Below, one piece after another: positions 1 to 8,146 of a stretch of DNA of 64,000 nt. Below the pieces are notes generated by a model that saw only the letters and a list, made by a program, of their open reading frames with translations, did not search any database and was not told where the DNA came from. Where the stretch lies: the NCBI RefSeq assembly GCF_019008365.1, contig NZ_JAHHUL010000003.1, forward strand, positions 186,001 through 250,000. Direction: 5' to 3'. This DNA is from Phosphitispora fastidiosa (lineage in GTDB: Bacteria; Bacillota; Thermincolia; Thermincolales; UBA2595). Within the stretch, counting starts at the first letter, position 1. Each line of letters opens with the position of its first letter. Position numbers and translations under genes: made by a program.

Positions 1-624
1 CAGGGCTTTGCGGCACGCAAAAACAAGAGGCTTAAGGCCCGTGAACTGGGAATGCTGGTGGAAGACGGAATGCTGCTGGGAGTTGGCGAAACGACCGGTG
101 ACAGGGCTGATTCTATTTTATGCATGAAGCATGAGGGGGTTCATCAGGCCAGGGTGATGAGTCTGGTGCCCCAGCGTCAGACCCCAATGGCTGGAAGGGT
201 TGCTATTCCCAGGATTAATGAGTATTTATGTATAGCCGTAATGAGACTTTTAATGCCTGACAGGCTGATTCCGGCTTCATTGGATGTGGATGGCATTAAG
301 GGCCTGGAGATGCGGCTGGAGGCAGGGGCCAATGTGGTTACCTCCATTATACCGTCCAGCAGCAGTCTTGCCGGTGTTTCCCAGAGCACTCTGGACATTG
401 AACAGGGTCTCCGCGCAGTACCGGAGGTTAAAAAAATATTGGCCGGCAAGGGATTGGAAGCAGCCGGTTTAGGTGAATACAGCGCCTGGATAGCCTCCCA
501 AAAAGGCAAAATAAGCTCGGGGGTGGGTGAGTATGACGAGAATCCTAATAGTAGGCGGACAGCTTCAGGGGCTGGAGGCAGTATATCTTGCCCGGCAGGC
601 TGGACTGGAAGCAGCGCTAATTGA
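1..624 (+). CDS. pylB: Methylornithine synthase PylB, 3' part (5' end outside window)
   Basis: PylB is a radical SAM enzyme that converts lysine to (3R)-3-methylornithine, the first step of pyrrolysine synthesis. The reading frame is open from base 1, so only the C-terminal ~207 residues are here and the SAM-cluster CxxxCxxC motif lies upstream. The visible part carries segments typical of the family (VGETTGDRADSI, MSLVPQRQTPM, IPSSSSLAGVSQSTLD). The assignment is strengthened by pylC and pylD directly downstream in the same order as in other bacterial pyl operons. The frame runs 92 bases into pylC before its TGA, so the last ~30 residues are an out-of-frame reading of pylC and are probably a non-conserved tail. 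Confidence 0.88.
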   Translation, partial: QGFAARKNKRLKARELGMLVEDGMLLGVGETTGDRADSILCMKHEGVHQARVMSLVPQRQTPMAGRVAIPRINEYLCIAVMRLLMPDRLIPASLDVDGIKGLEMRLEAGANVVTSIIPSSSSLAGVSQSTLDIEQGLRAVPEVKKILAGKGLEAAGLGEYSAWIASQKGKISSGVGEYDENPNSRRTASGAGGSISCPAGWTGSSAN

Positions 625-1726
625 TAAAGACCCGTTCGTACCGGCAGCGGCTTTGGCAGACGAGTTTTATAATATTAATTTATTGACTGATGGCAAGAAG
701 GCAGAGCGCCTGTTAGGTGAGTTTGATCTAATCCTGCCGGCCACTGAAAATTACGATGTCTTAACCTGGCTTTATCAAGCAGCAAATCGTTATCAGGTGC
801 CATTAGCGTTTGATATGCAGGCATATAGTATTAGTTCCTCAAAGCTGAAAAGCAATCGTTTTTTTCATCTTAAAGGGATTCCTATCCCGGAACGGTGGCC
901 GGAATGCGGTTTTCCGGTAATCGTGAAACCTTCCGGCCTGAGCGGCAGCAAGGGTGTCGAGAAAGCAGACAACCATGCAGAGTTAAATTCGCTGCTAAAC
1001 AGGACCGGCCGGGGAATGGTGATCCAGGAATACCTGGAAGGGCCTTCTTATTCCCTGGAAGTCATTGCTGACCATGGTAAGTGTCTGGGACTACAGGTAA
1101 CAGAATTGAACTTTGATGCTGACTATGACTGTAAAAGGGTCATAGCGGGACCCAATACAGGCAGGGAAATCGAGGCTGCTTTTCTTGAACTGGGGGATTG
1201 GATTGCTTCAGAGATAAAGCTGTCAGGAATTATGGATATTGAAGTAATTGATAACAGTGGACAGTTGAAGGTTCTGGAAATAGATGCCAGGCTTCCCAGC
1301 CAGACCCCTGCCGCAGTATACCATTCAACAGGAATTAATATGGTAAAACTTTTGGCGGATTTCTGGATTAATGGAAAACTGCCTGTCCGGCAGGAAATTT
1401 TCGGGGACAGCCGTGCTGTGGTTTATGAACACTTCAGGCTTCACCGGAGGACTCTGGAAACAGCCGGGGAGCATGTTATTGTGGGGGCTCAAAACCTAAA
1501 GATATATAAAGACAGGTTTTCAGCCGATACCCTGATAACAAATTTTGATAGTTCTGCTGAAGAATGGGTAGCTACAGCCATATTTACCGGTGATACTGAA
1601 GAGCAGGCGCGGCAAATCCGCGATATGGGAGTAAGAGGCATTATTGAGTCTTTCAATGTAAGGCGATATGTTGATTCAGATCCTTTTAGTGACAGGAGTA
1701 AAGAATATGACCAGATTATACTATGA
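533..1726 (+). CDS. pylC: Pyrrolysine biosynthesis ligase PylC (3-methylornithine-L-lysine ligase)
   Basis: PylC is an ATP-grasp ligase that joins 3-methylornithine to the epsilon-amino group of a second lysine. The 397-residue product begins MTRILIVGGQLQGLEAVYL, a Rossmann-like N-terminal lobe. It has the ATP-grasp segment VIVKPSGLSGSKG near residue 130 and the metal/ATP-binding acidic segment VLEIDARLPSQTPAA near residue 245. I chose ATG 533 over GTG 527 because it gives the canonical N-terminus and follows a G-rich Shine-Dalgarno stretch. The gene overlaps pylB by 92 bases and pylD by 20, so translation is probably coupled along the operon. Confidence 0.93.
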   Translation: MTRILIVGGQLQGLEAVYLARQAGLEAALIDKDPFVPAAALADEFYNINLLTDGKKAERLLGEFDLILPATENYDVLTWLYQAANRYQVPLAFDMQAYSISSSKLKSNRFFHLKGIPIPERWPECGFPVIVKPSGLSGSKGVEKADNHAELNSLLNRTGRGMVIQEYLEGPSYSLEVIADHGKCLGLQVTELNFDADYDCKRVIAGPNTGREIEAAFLELGDWIASEIKLSGIMDIEVIDNSGQLKVLEIDARLPSQTPAAVYHSTGINMVKLLADFWINGKLPVRQEIFGDSRAVVYEHFRLHRRTLETAGEHVIVGAQNLKIYKDRFSADTLITNFDSSAEEWVATAIFTGDTEEQARQIRDMGVRGIIESFNVRRYVDSDPFSDRSKEYDQIIL

Positions 1727-2546
1727 AATTATCAGGGATATTCCCAATTCTCTGGCAATATTGGATAAAACGCTGCTGTTAAGCACCGGACTGGATTTAT
1801 TGGGGCTTGGGGCGGTATGTGCCGGAATGGACCGTGATGGGGCAGCCAAGGAAATCGGTAATTATTCTGCTGCTGTCGTCCCGGTATCTTCTGGACAGGG
1901 CATTATTCCCGGCTTTGCAGAAGGGGTCAATGCTGTTCTTGGACATATAGGTTTAAATGCAGCTATTACCGCTCAAACAGACATTGGTGGAATCGGAGAA
2001 GCCTTTGACAGAAATGCTGATGTTATTTTTACAGCAGATGACCGAAAGTTTTTAGCTTTGAACCTCAACAATATGTCTGTTATTGATAATTCCCGGGCCA
2101 CAGCTGCAGTATTTGTCCAGGCTCTGGCGGCTGCTGCTCTGATGAGGGGCGGGGGTTTGGATGGGCAGGGTGTGTTGGTTATCGGCCTTGGGCCGGTAGG
2201 TTCGGGTGCGGTTTCCGTGCTTCAGGAGCTGGGCGCCCGGGTTACAGTCTTTGACACTGATATTGGTAAATCACATCATTTTGCCGATATGCATAAAGAT
2301 GTTGTTGTGGCCGGCAATATTAGGGAGGCCATGGCGGAGCTTGATTATGTAATTGACGCTACGCCGGCGTCGGCCATAATTGATGCTGATTTTATCAGGA
2401 AATCAACGATAATATCCTGCCCGGGAGTGCCCCACGGGCTGACATCGGCAGCCCTGGTAAAAATCGGCCACCGTCTGATTCATGATAATCTTCCCATGGG
2501 AGTTGCCGCTATGGCTCTCCAAAGTATCTTCAAACCATGGGATTAA
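1707..2546 (+). CDS. pylD: Pyrrolysine biosynthesis dehydrogenase PylD
   Basis: PylD oxidises 3-methylornithyl-N6-lysine, and the product cyclises to pyrrolysine. The product is 279 residues. It has an N-terminal helical part (YYEIIRDIPNSLAILDKTLLL), a Rossmann NAD-binding motif VLVIGLGPVGSGAVSVL at about residues 155-172, and a C-terminal SCPGVPHGLT segment, all as in PylD. ATG 1707 is preceded by GACAGGAG and matches the family N-terminus; an upstream in-frame start at 1668 would only add an overlap with pylC. An intrinsic terminator follows 20 bases after the stop. The separate PylSn domain, which follows pylD in some bacteria, is not recognisable here. Confidence 0.94.
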   Translation: MTRLYYEIIRDIPNSLAILDKTLLLSTGLDLLGLGAVCAGMDRDGAAKEIGNYSAAVVPVSSGQGIIPGFAEGVNAVLGHIGLNAAITAQTDIGGIGEAFDRNADVIFTADDRKFLALNLNNMSVIDNSRATAAVFVQALAAAALMRGGGLDGQGVLVIGLGPVGSGAVSVLQELGARVTVFDTDIGKSHHFADMHKDVVVAGNIREAMAELDYVIDATPASAIIDADFIRKSTIISCPGVPHGLTSAALVKIGHRLIHDNLPMGVAAMALQSIFKPWD

Positions 2547-2564
2547 CTCTAACCTCCTCCAATT

Positions 2565-2589
2565 GAGAGTACAGACTCTCTTTTTTTTT
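2565..2589 (+). terminator. Intrinsic terminator after pylD
   Basis: A perfect GAGAGT/ACTCTC stem with an ACAG loop is followed by nine T residues. It closes the pyl operon and insulates it from the sigma-54 operon downstream. Confidence 0.9.
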
Positions 2590-2617
2590 GCAAACAGTTG
2601 AAATCGAATCAAAGCAA

Positions 2618-2741
2618 TGATTCCATTAAGAATCTGGCCGGTTCATGTTAAAATCGCCATAGATTTCGCAGGAATAGGCGCTTTCCGGTTTCTTTTGATT
2701 ACAGACATAATCAAATAACACCCTGATTACCTGAGTAATCA
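2618..2741 (+). promoter_or_regulatory. Three palindromic upstream activator sites (proposed)
   Basis: Three 18-bp imperfect or perfect palindromes share one architecture. They are TGATTC-N6-GAATCT at 2618-2635, TGATTA-N6-TAATCA at 2696-2713 and TGATTA-N6-TAATCA at 2724-2741. The last two are perfect and 28 bp apart. They lie 114-237 bp upstream of the -24 element at 2855, the usual distance for sigma-54 enhancer sites. The same pattern recurs upstream of the second sigma-54 promoter. Their binding by the activator encoded at 15784-17886 is inference. The stretch 2590-2977 has no convincing gene. Confidence 0.75.
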
Positions 2742-2854
2742 TGCGAAACGGGATCTGCAAAGCTCCTGTAAAATTATTAAATTAGCCGGAAATGTTGCGT
2801 ATTCAGTATGGTTCCGGGATAAAGGAAATTTTCAATAGGTATGAACCGTTTTTT

Positions 2855-2871
2855 TGGCACGAATTTTGCTT
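2855..2871 (+). promoter_or_regulatory. Sigma-54 (-24/-12) promoter
   Basis: TGGCAC-gaatt-TTGCTT matches the sigma-54 consensus TGGCAC-N5-TTGCW exactly. It lies 107 bp upstream of the GTG at 2978 and just downstream of the palindromic activator sites. It should drive the seven-gene operon from 2978 to 9888 in response to an enhancer-binding activator. Confidence 0.9.
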
Positions 2872-2977
2872 TTGAATATAAGAAAAATATAAGAAAAAAT
2901 CCGCTAAGTAGTGGTGCACGAATTAAGTTGTAATTTGTATCCGGCAGGTCAGTTAGGAAAGGGGGGGAGGAGAAATT

Positions 2978-3277
2978 GTGAAAAATTTTTTGTACGATTT
3001 TCTCGACCCTGCTGCCAGGCAATCTATTGACAATACACACCAAATTCAAAAGCATATCTATGGTGTGTATGAGCCCCCGCTGCTAAAACAGTTGGTAAGT
3101 TTAAGACACCTCTTAATCAGGACCGGTTATCTGGAGGCTGACAAATTGAATTGTGAAGAGCTAATGGGGCTTAGCAGAATTGAATGCAAGATGCTGTTAA
3201 AGAAACTAAACAGTATATATACTTCGCAACATCGGAAAAGACTCCCAAAACAACCAAGACGAGGTGAACTCAGTTGA
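2978..3277 (+). CDS. Unknown 99-residue protein, first gene of the sigma-54 methyltransferase operon
   Basis: I do not recognise this family. The product is small and basic towards the C-terminus (HRKRLPKQPRR). It is predicted mostly helical, with two cysteines (NCEELMG, IECKML) and no membrane segment or obvious signal. It does not show the basic RNA-binding pattern of PylSn. GTG 2978 follows a very strong GGGGGGAGGAG ribosome site. The stop overlaps the next start by four bases (TTGA), so it is translationally coupled to the iron-sulfur protein downstream and is likely a partner or accessory of it or of the corrinoid activation system. Confidence 0.72.
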   Translation: MKNFLYDFLDPAARQSIDNTHQIQKHIYGVYEPPLLKQLVSLRHLLIRTGYLEADKLNCEELMGLSRIECKMLLKKLNSIYTSQHRKRLPKQPRRGELS

Positions 3278-4050
3278 AAAGGTCTGCTGCCAAGTTAGAG
3301 TATCCAAGAAACCAAGATGTGAATAACGCTTATACCATTGATACCATTAGCTTTTTTAAGATGGTACGGTCATGGGGGGCCACCATGGTAGGAGCAGGTG
3401 ATGTCAGGGAAGGCCTGGCCATGGAATTCAGTCATTTACCGGCAGCCATATCTCTTGCCATTGCACATCCTCCTTTAAGAGACAGCATTATTCGCAAGGA
3501 CTCGGTGTCTGCCTACACAAACCAGTTTCCGGCTATAGATGCCAGTCTGGAAAAGATTCAGAAAAGGATTGCTTCATATTTACGCTCCATGGGTTGGAAG
3601 GCCTTTGTGATTCCACCTGATACGGATAAACAGGATCCTTCATTTGCGGCCCGCCTGTTTCCCTTATTCCCTCACAAAACTGGAGCTACCTGTTCCGGCC
3701 TGGGATGGGTGGGGAAAAACGGACTTCTAATTACCAGAGAATACGGAGCCCGTTTAAGCTGGGGTACAGTGCTTACCGATGCCCCACTGGAAGTTTCGGC
3801 ACGGCCGTATTTCAAAGGAGAATGTAATTCCTGTAACAGGTGTGTGAGAGTTTGCCCGGCTGGCGCCATTAAAGGACGAGAGTGGCGCAGGGATAATTCC
3901 GGCGAGCAGCTTTTAGATATTGAGAAATGCTCACAGCAGCTAAAACGCCATAAAACGGTTATCGGAAAAGCTATTTGTGCCCACTGCGTCACAGCATGCC
4001 CGGTAGGGAACCGCGAAGATGCTAATTATTTTATGGAAGGAGGAGATTGA
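3274..4050 (+). CDS. QueG-like double [4Fe-4S] reductase-type protein
   Basis: The 258-residue protein resembles epoxyqueuosine reductase QueG and related double-cluster proteins. It has an N-terminal substrate/cobalamin-type domain (segment CSGLGWVGKNGLLITREYG near residue 140) and a C-terminal bis-[4Fe-4S] ferredoxin domain. The ferredoxin motifs are CNSCNRCVRVCP near residue 184 and CAHCVTACPVG near residue 236. The TTG start at 3274 overlaps the preceding stop and has GAGGTG upstream. In this operon it more likely supplies low-potential electrons to corrinoid proteins or their activator than modifies tRNA; that is inference from context. It lacks the C-terminal HEAT-like extension of longer QueG proteins. 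Confidence 0.78.
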   Translation: MKRSAAKLEYPRNQDVNNAYTIDTISFFKMVRSWGATMVGAGDVREGLAMEFSHLPAAISLAIAHPPLRDSIIRKDSVSAYTNQFPAIDASLEKIQKRIASYLRSMGWKAFVIPPDTDKQDPSFAARLFPLFPHKTGATCSGLGWVGKNGLLITREYGARLSWGTVLTDAPLEVSARPYFKGECNSCNRCVRVCPAGAIKGREWRRDNSGEQLLDIEKCSQQLKRHKTVIGKAICAHCVTACPVGNREDANYFMEGGD

Positions 4051-4117
4051 TAAATCGGTAAGTCCGGTTTCTAAAATAAAAACCGTTATAATTCGGAAGG
4101 AGGAAAAGGTGTTGGAA

Positions 4118-5125
4118 ATGACAAGCAGAGAACGTTTTATGGCTGCACTGAAGGGTGAAGAGGTAGACCGTCTACCGGTAATCAGTGTTTGCCAGCATGC
4201 TACTTATGAACAAATGGAAAAACTGAATAGTTATTGGCCTGATGCGTTGTATGATAGTGAATTAATGGCTAAACTGGCAAGTGGTGCACATTCAATCCTT
4301 GGCTTTGATGCAGTAAGGGTGCCGTTCTGCCAAACCCATGAGGCTGAGGCTTTTGGGGCTGGATTGAAGGATGGCGGTAAAAAAGGCCTGCCGAGTGTAA
4401 AAACACACCCGTTTAAAATTGGAGATACGGTTGAGTTCCCTGAAGATTTTCTGGAGCGGGGCCGGATCCCCAAACTGTTGGAGGCAATCCGGATTCTGAA
4501 AGATACTTTAGGTGATAAGGTTATCATCATGGGTGGTATTATAGGCCCATTCAGTATCGCCGGCCAGATTCTTGAAGTTACTTCAATGCTGATGGCGGCT
4601 TACCGTAAACCGGATAACCTGATTCATTATGTGGAAATGGGTGAAAAGGCCGGTACAATGCTTGCCAAGGCTATGATAGAAGCAGGGGCCGATGTTATTA
4701 CAGTCGAGGATATGATGGCTTCACTGGATATGATCAGTCCGGATATTTACCGCAAGCTGGCCCAGCCGTATGCCAAAAAACAGGTAGAGTCATTGGATGT
4801 ACCGGTTATCATACATATTTGTGGCAAACTGGACAGGATTGTCGTAGATATTGCCAAAACCGGATGTGCCGCTATCAGTGTTGAGCCTGTAGTGAATGTC
4901 CCCGGAGCCTTTGAGAAATTCAAGGCTGAAGGAATTACCACTCCTCTTATCGGCGCTGTGGACCCGGTTAATTCCCTGTTCCAGGGTGATGTCGCCAAAG
5001 TCCGTGCCGAAACTGCAGAGTGCATTGCCAAGGGATTTATCATGATTTCTCCGGGATGTGCCGTGCCTCCGGCAACAAAGACGGAAAACCTGACAGCAAT
5101 TGTCGATACAGTTAAGGGGGCATAA
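4118..5125 (+). CDS. UroD/MtaA-type corrinoid methyltransferase, copy 1
   Basis: A 335-residue member of the uroporphyrinogen decarboxylase-like superfamily that includes the methylcobamide:CoM methyltransferases MtaA and MtbA. The zinc-site pattern is visible as HICG near residue 233 and SPGCAVPP near residue 313. These enzymes move a methyl group from a methylated corrinoid protein to a thiol or other acceptor. The N-terminus MTSRERFMAALKGEEVDR is typical. ATG 4118 gives this start, but GTG 4109 and TTG 4112 sit closer to the AAGGAGG ribosome site at 4097-4103 and may be used instead. A second paralogue lies four genes downstream (8147). The acceptor in this bacterium is unknown. Confidence 0.85.
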   Translation: MTSRERFMAALKGEEVDRLPVISVCQHATYEQMEKLNSYWPDALYDSELMAKLASGAHSILGFDAVRVPFCQTHEAEAFGAGLKDGGKKGLPSVKTHPFKIGDTVEFPEDFLERGRIPKLLEAIRILKDTLGDKVIIMGGIIGPFSIAGQILEVTSMLMAAYRKPDNLIHYVEMGEKAGTMLAKAMIEAGADVITVEDMMASLDMISPDIYRKLAQPYAKKQVESLDVPVIIHICGKLDRIVVDIAKTGCAAISVEPVVNVPGAFEKFKAEGITTPLIGAVDPVNSLFQGDVAKVRAETAECIAKGFIMISPGCAVPPATKTENLTAIVDTVKGA

Positions 5126-5152
5126 ATAAACGTAGGGAGGGTATCAAGAGTC

Positions 5153-7099
5153 ATGGAACATAATGTGATTTTCCAGCCTTCCGGCAGAAGAGGAAAAGTT
5201 GCCGAAGGGAAAACGCTGCTGGAAGCATCCTATGAACTTGGGGTGGAGATTGAAGCACCCTGTGGTGCACATAAAGTATGCGGCAAGTGTAAGATCAAGA
5301 TTGAGACCGGTTTCTTTGAGAAATTCAACATAGATTCCCGCATTGAGCACCTGTCACCAATAAATGAAGAAGAAAAAAACCTTCTGAAGCCTGAGGAAAT
5401 AGCAGATAATTACCGCCTGGCCTGTGCCACGGAAATTAAAGGGGATATTCTGATATTTGTACCGGAGGAGAGCCGTAAGGCCGACCAGGTGGTACTTGAC
5501 ACAGGGAAAGAACGTGTCTTCACCCTGGACCCGGCGGTGAAGAATTACTATGTGGAGATGCCTAAAGCTACTTTGGATGACCACAGGGATGATTTAAGGC
5601 GTCTGCAGGACGCGCTTAAAGAGCAGTTTGGACTGGATAACTTATATATGGATTACTTTGTGCTGCGTGAATTGCCTAATAAAATACGTGAGGGAGACTG
5701 GAAGGTAACGGCCACTGTTTTGTATGACCGTGAAATTATAGATGTCAGGCCCGGCTTCGTTCAGAAGTGTTACGGGATAGGAATAGATGTAGGAACGACA
5801 ACGGTAGCGGCATATCTGTGTGACATGAGTACAGGCCAGATGCTGGTAAAGGATGGGATGATGAATCCTCAGGTAAGGTATGGCGAAGATGTCCTGTCCC
5901 GGATAACCTATGCGATGATGAATAAAGAAGGCAGGGATAAACTGCATGATGCCATTATTGAGGGGATAAATACACTGGCATCCCGGATGACAGAAAAAGT
6001 GGGCCTGACACCAACAGATGTTGTGGAGATAACACTGGTGTTTAACACAGCTATGCACCACTGCCTGCTAAACCTGGAGCCGAAGTTTATGGGCCGTTCT
6101 CCCTTTGCCCCGGCAATCAGCGCCCCGTTTGATGTCAAAGCCCGGGACCTCGGGATTAACATTTCCAGGTCCGCCAATATACATGTCCTGCCGGTCGAGG
6201 CAGGCTTTGTGGGCCCGGACAACGTTTCCGTGCTTATTGCAGAGGAACCGTATAAGCAGGATGAGGAAATGCGCCTGCTCATCGATATTGGTACCAATGG
6301 TGAGATAGACCTGGGCAACAGGAATAAACTTCTCTCCACCTCATGTGCTACAGGTCCCGCTCTGGAGGGCGCCCAGATTAAGTTTGGCATGAGGGCGGCC
6401 CCGGGAGCAATTGAGGGAATTAAAATTGACCCCGAAACCCTGGAAGTGACCTACAAGGTAATCGGTGATGAAAAGTGGCATTCCAGGGGCGGTAAATCAG
6501 GAGCCAAAGGTATTTGCGGCTCAGGGATTATCGATATGGTCGCCGAGGTGTTCAAAGCCGGGATAATTAATAAGTCGGGCAAGGTAAATATGAACCTGAA
6601 CACAGAGCGAATCCGGCGCGGTGAGAGCGGAAAAGCAGAATTTGTGCTGGTATTTGCCGATGACAGTGGTATAGGCAAAGATATCACGGTAACCCAGGGA
6701 GACATCCGGGCCGTCCAGCTGGCCAAAGCAGCCCTTTATGTGGGAACCAAAATGCTGATGAGACATCTGGGAGTCGATAAAATAGACCGGGTAACCCTGG
6801 CAGGGGCATTCGGCAGTTATATCAATAAGGAATCTGCAATGGTAATCGGGATGTTCCCGGACTGTGATCTGGACCGGGTGGCGGCAGTCGGTAATGCAGC
6901 CGGAGATGGGGCCCAAGCGGCGCTGTTGGATAAAAACAAACGTATTGAGGCCCGGGATGTGGCCGCAGGTGTTGAATTTGTGGAAACTGCGGTTGAGCCT
7001 GACTTCCAGGAACGTTTTGCGGAGGCGATGGCCTTCCCCCATTCCAAGGACCCATTCCCCAGCATTAAGCATATTCTGGACAAAATTCCCCAACGCTGA
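5153..7099 (+). CDS. RamA/RACE-like corrinoid reductive activator (2Fe-2S plus ASKHA ATPase)
   Basis: The 648-residue protein should reactivate Co(II) corrinoid proteins to Co(I) with ATP. The N-terminal [2Fe-2S] domain has cysteines 37, 43, 46 and 91 in the C-x5-C-x2-C-x44-C ferredoxin pattern. The actin-like ATPase part shows GIDVGTTTVAAYL (about residue 210), LLIDIGTNGEIDLG (about 378), GICGSGIIDMV (about 452) and LAGAFGSYINKESA near 550. This is the bacterial layout with an N-terminal plant-type ferredoxin, unlike methanogen RamA, which carries C-terminal [4Fe-4S] clusters. It sits between the two MtaA-like genes in a dense operon and is the probable activator for the corrinoid proteins at 9232 and 10221. 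Confidence 0.9.
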   Translation: MEHNVIFQPSGRRGKVAEGKTLLEASYELGVEIEAPCGAHKVCGKCKIKIETGFFEKFNIDSRIEHLSPINEEEKNLLKPEEIADNYRLACATEIKGDILIFVPEESRKADQVVLDTGKERVFTLDPAVKNYYVEMPKATLDDHRDDLRRLQDALKEQFGLDNLYMDYFVLRELPNKIREGDWKVTATVLYDREIIDVRPGFVQKCYGIGIDVGTTTVAAYLCDMSTGQMLVKDGMMNPQVRYGEDVLSRITYAMMNKEGRDKLHDAIIEGINTLASRMTEKVGLTPTDVVEITLVFNTAMHHCLLNLEPKFMGRSPFAPAISAPFDVKARDLGINISRSANIHVLPVEAGFVGPDNVSVLIAEEPYKQDEEMRLLIDIGTNGEIDLGNRNKLLSTSCATGPALEGAQIKFGMRAAPGAIEGIKIDPETLEVTYKVIGDEKWHSRGGKSGAKGICGSGIIDMVAEVFKAGIINKSGKVNMNLNTERIRRGESGKAEFVLVFADDSGIGKDITVTQGDIRAVQLAKAALYVGTKMLMRHLGVDKIDRVTLAGAFGSYINKESAMVIGMFPDCDLDRVAAVGNAAGDGAQAALLDKNKRIEARDVAAGVEFVETAVEPDFQERFAEAMAFPHSKDPFPSIKHILDKIPQR

Positions 7100-7165
7100 T
7101 GCTGATTTAGCCGGGTCATACCATATATGATTCCGGGTTAAAAATTTATGATAGTAGGTGAGATG

Positions 7166-8134
7166 ATGTTTAAACTGGAAAAAGACCAAAGGGTCTGCCA
7201 GATAGGAAATTTTAAAGTCGGCGGCCGATACGGGGAGAACCCCCCGCTGCTTATCTCATCCCTTTTCCATAATGGGGATAAGGTATTGGAAAGCCGCAAG
7301 GAAGGCAAGTGGGACCGCGCCAAAGCAGAAGAATATGTTAAGAAACAGGAAGAACTGGAAGATCTCACAGGTATTCCTTCAATAACGGCTATGGTGGCTA
7401 ATTCCGCTGAGGAAATGGCGCGCTATGTTGACTGGTTTACCAGTATCAGTGACCGGCCTTTTGCCATAGACATGTGGGTCGAAAAACCCCGTCTGGAGGC
7501 AGCAGAATATATCGCCAAAAAAGGACTCCAGGACCGCTTGGTATATAACAGCATCACTCCCTGGGATAAGGATATTCCGGGACAGGTAAAGGCTTTGAAG
7601 GAAATGGGAATCAAGCATATTATCGTTCAGGCTTATGAAGTGACAGACCCGTCACCCAAGGGCAGGCTGACAGCCTTTAATAACATGATGGCAGTGGTGG
7701 GTGAAGGCAGTTTTGAGTCCATCATGGTAGACACCTCGGTGATGAACCTGCCGGCAATAGCATTCTCTGGCGCTGCCAACAGGATTATCAAGGAAGCTAC
7801 CGGATGGCCCTGCGGGGTGGCCAGTTCCAATGGTACTTACATGTGGAAGGAGGCCAGGGAACTATTTGGAAAAGATGGTTTTGCGGCTATGAATGCTTCG
7901 GGGCAGGGATGTTCGGCTCTTCTTTGGACTGATTTTATCTTCTACGGCCCGATTGTGGCAGCGCCGAAAATGTTTCCGGCAGTAGTTTCCGGGGCTGTAA
8001 TGGCAGCAACAATGGGATTTTATGAGACCGGGAAACTTCCTGATAACAAGAATCACCCCATTTACAAGTTTTTTGGAGACTTTACTGAAAAATTGGCTTC
8101 AGGGGATCAGCAGTCCCTTCCGGAACATGATTAA
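7166..8134 (+). CDS. MtrH-family methyltransferase (corrinoid to tetrahydrofolate-type acceptor)
   Basis: About 322 residues similar to MtrH and the bacterial MtgA group, which transfer a methyl group from a methylcorrinoid protein to tetrahydrofolate. Characteristic segments are FKVGGRYGENPPLLISSLFH at the N-terminus, FAIDMWVEKPRLEAAEYI, and a conserved GWPCGVASSNGTYMW segment. ATG 7166 is preceded by AGGTGAG; an ATG three bases earlier is equally possible. In this operon it would feed methyl groups from methylamine-charged corrinoid protein into the one-carbon (Wood-Ljungdahl) pathway. The assignment to THF is inference from MtgA of Desulfitobacterium. Confidence 0.86.
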   Translation: MFKLEKDQRVCQIGNFKVGGRYGENPPLLISSLFHNGDKVLESRKEGKWDRAKAEEYVKKQEELEDLTGIPSITAMVANSAEEMARYVDWFTSISDRPFAIDMWVEKPRLEAAEYIAKKGLQDRLVYNSITPWDKDIPGQVKALKEMGIKHIIVQAYEVTDPSPKGRLTAFNNMMAVVGEGSFESIMVDTSVMNLPAIAFSGAANRIIKEATGWPCGVASSNGTYMWKEARELFGKDGFAAMNASGQGCSALLWTDFIFYGPIVAAPKMFPAVVSGAVMAATMGFYETGKLPDNKNHPIYKFFGDFTEKLASGDQQSLPEHD

Positions 8135-8146
8135 ACTGGAGGTAAA

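Noticed and set aside
2547-2977. tRNA-Pyl in the pylD downstream gap
   Set aside because: No cloverleaf with a CTA anticodon could be found; a CTCTAA string near 2547 has no stems. It is probably upstream of the window.
2978-3277. PylSn (N-terminal domain of pyrrolysyl-tRNA synthetase)
   Set aside because: Position after pylD fits, but the basic RNA-binding motifs of PylSn are absent and a terminator plus sigma-54 promoter separates it from pylD.
7119-7165. Activator palindrome upstream of the MtrH-like gene
   Set aside because: Only a half site (TGATTCC) is present and no sigma-54 promoter follows.
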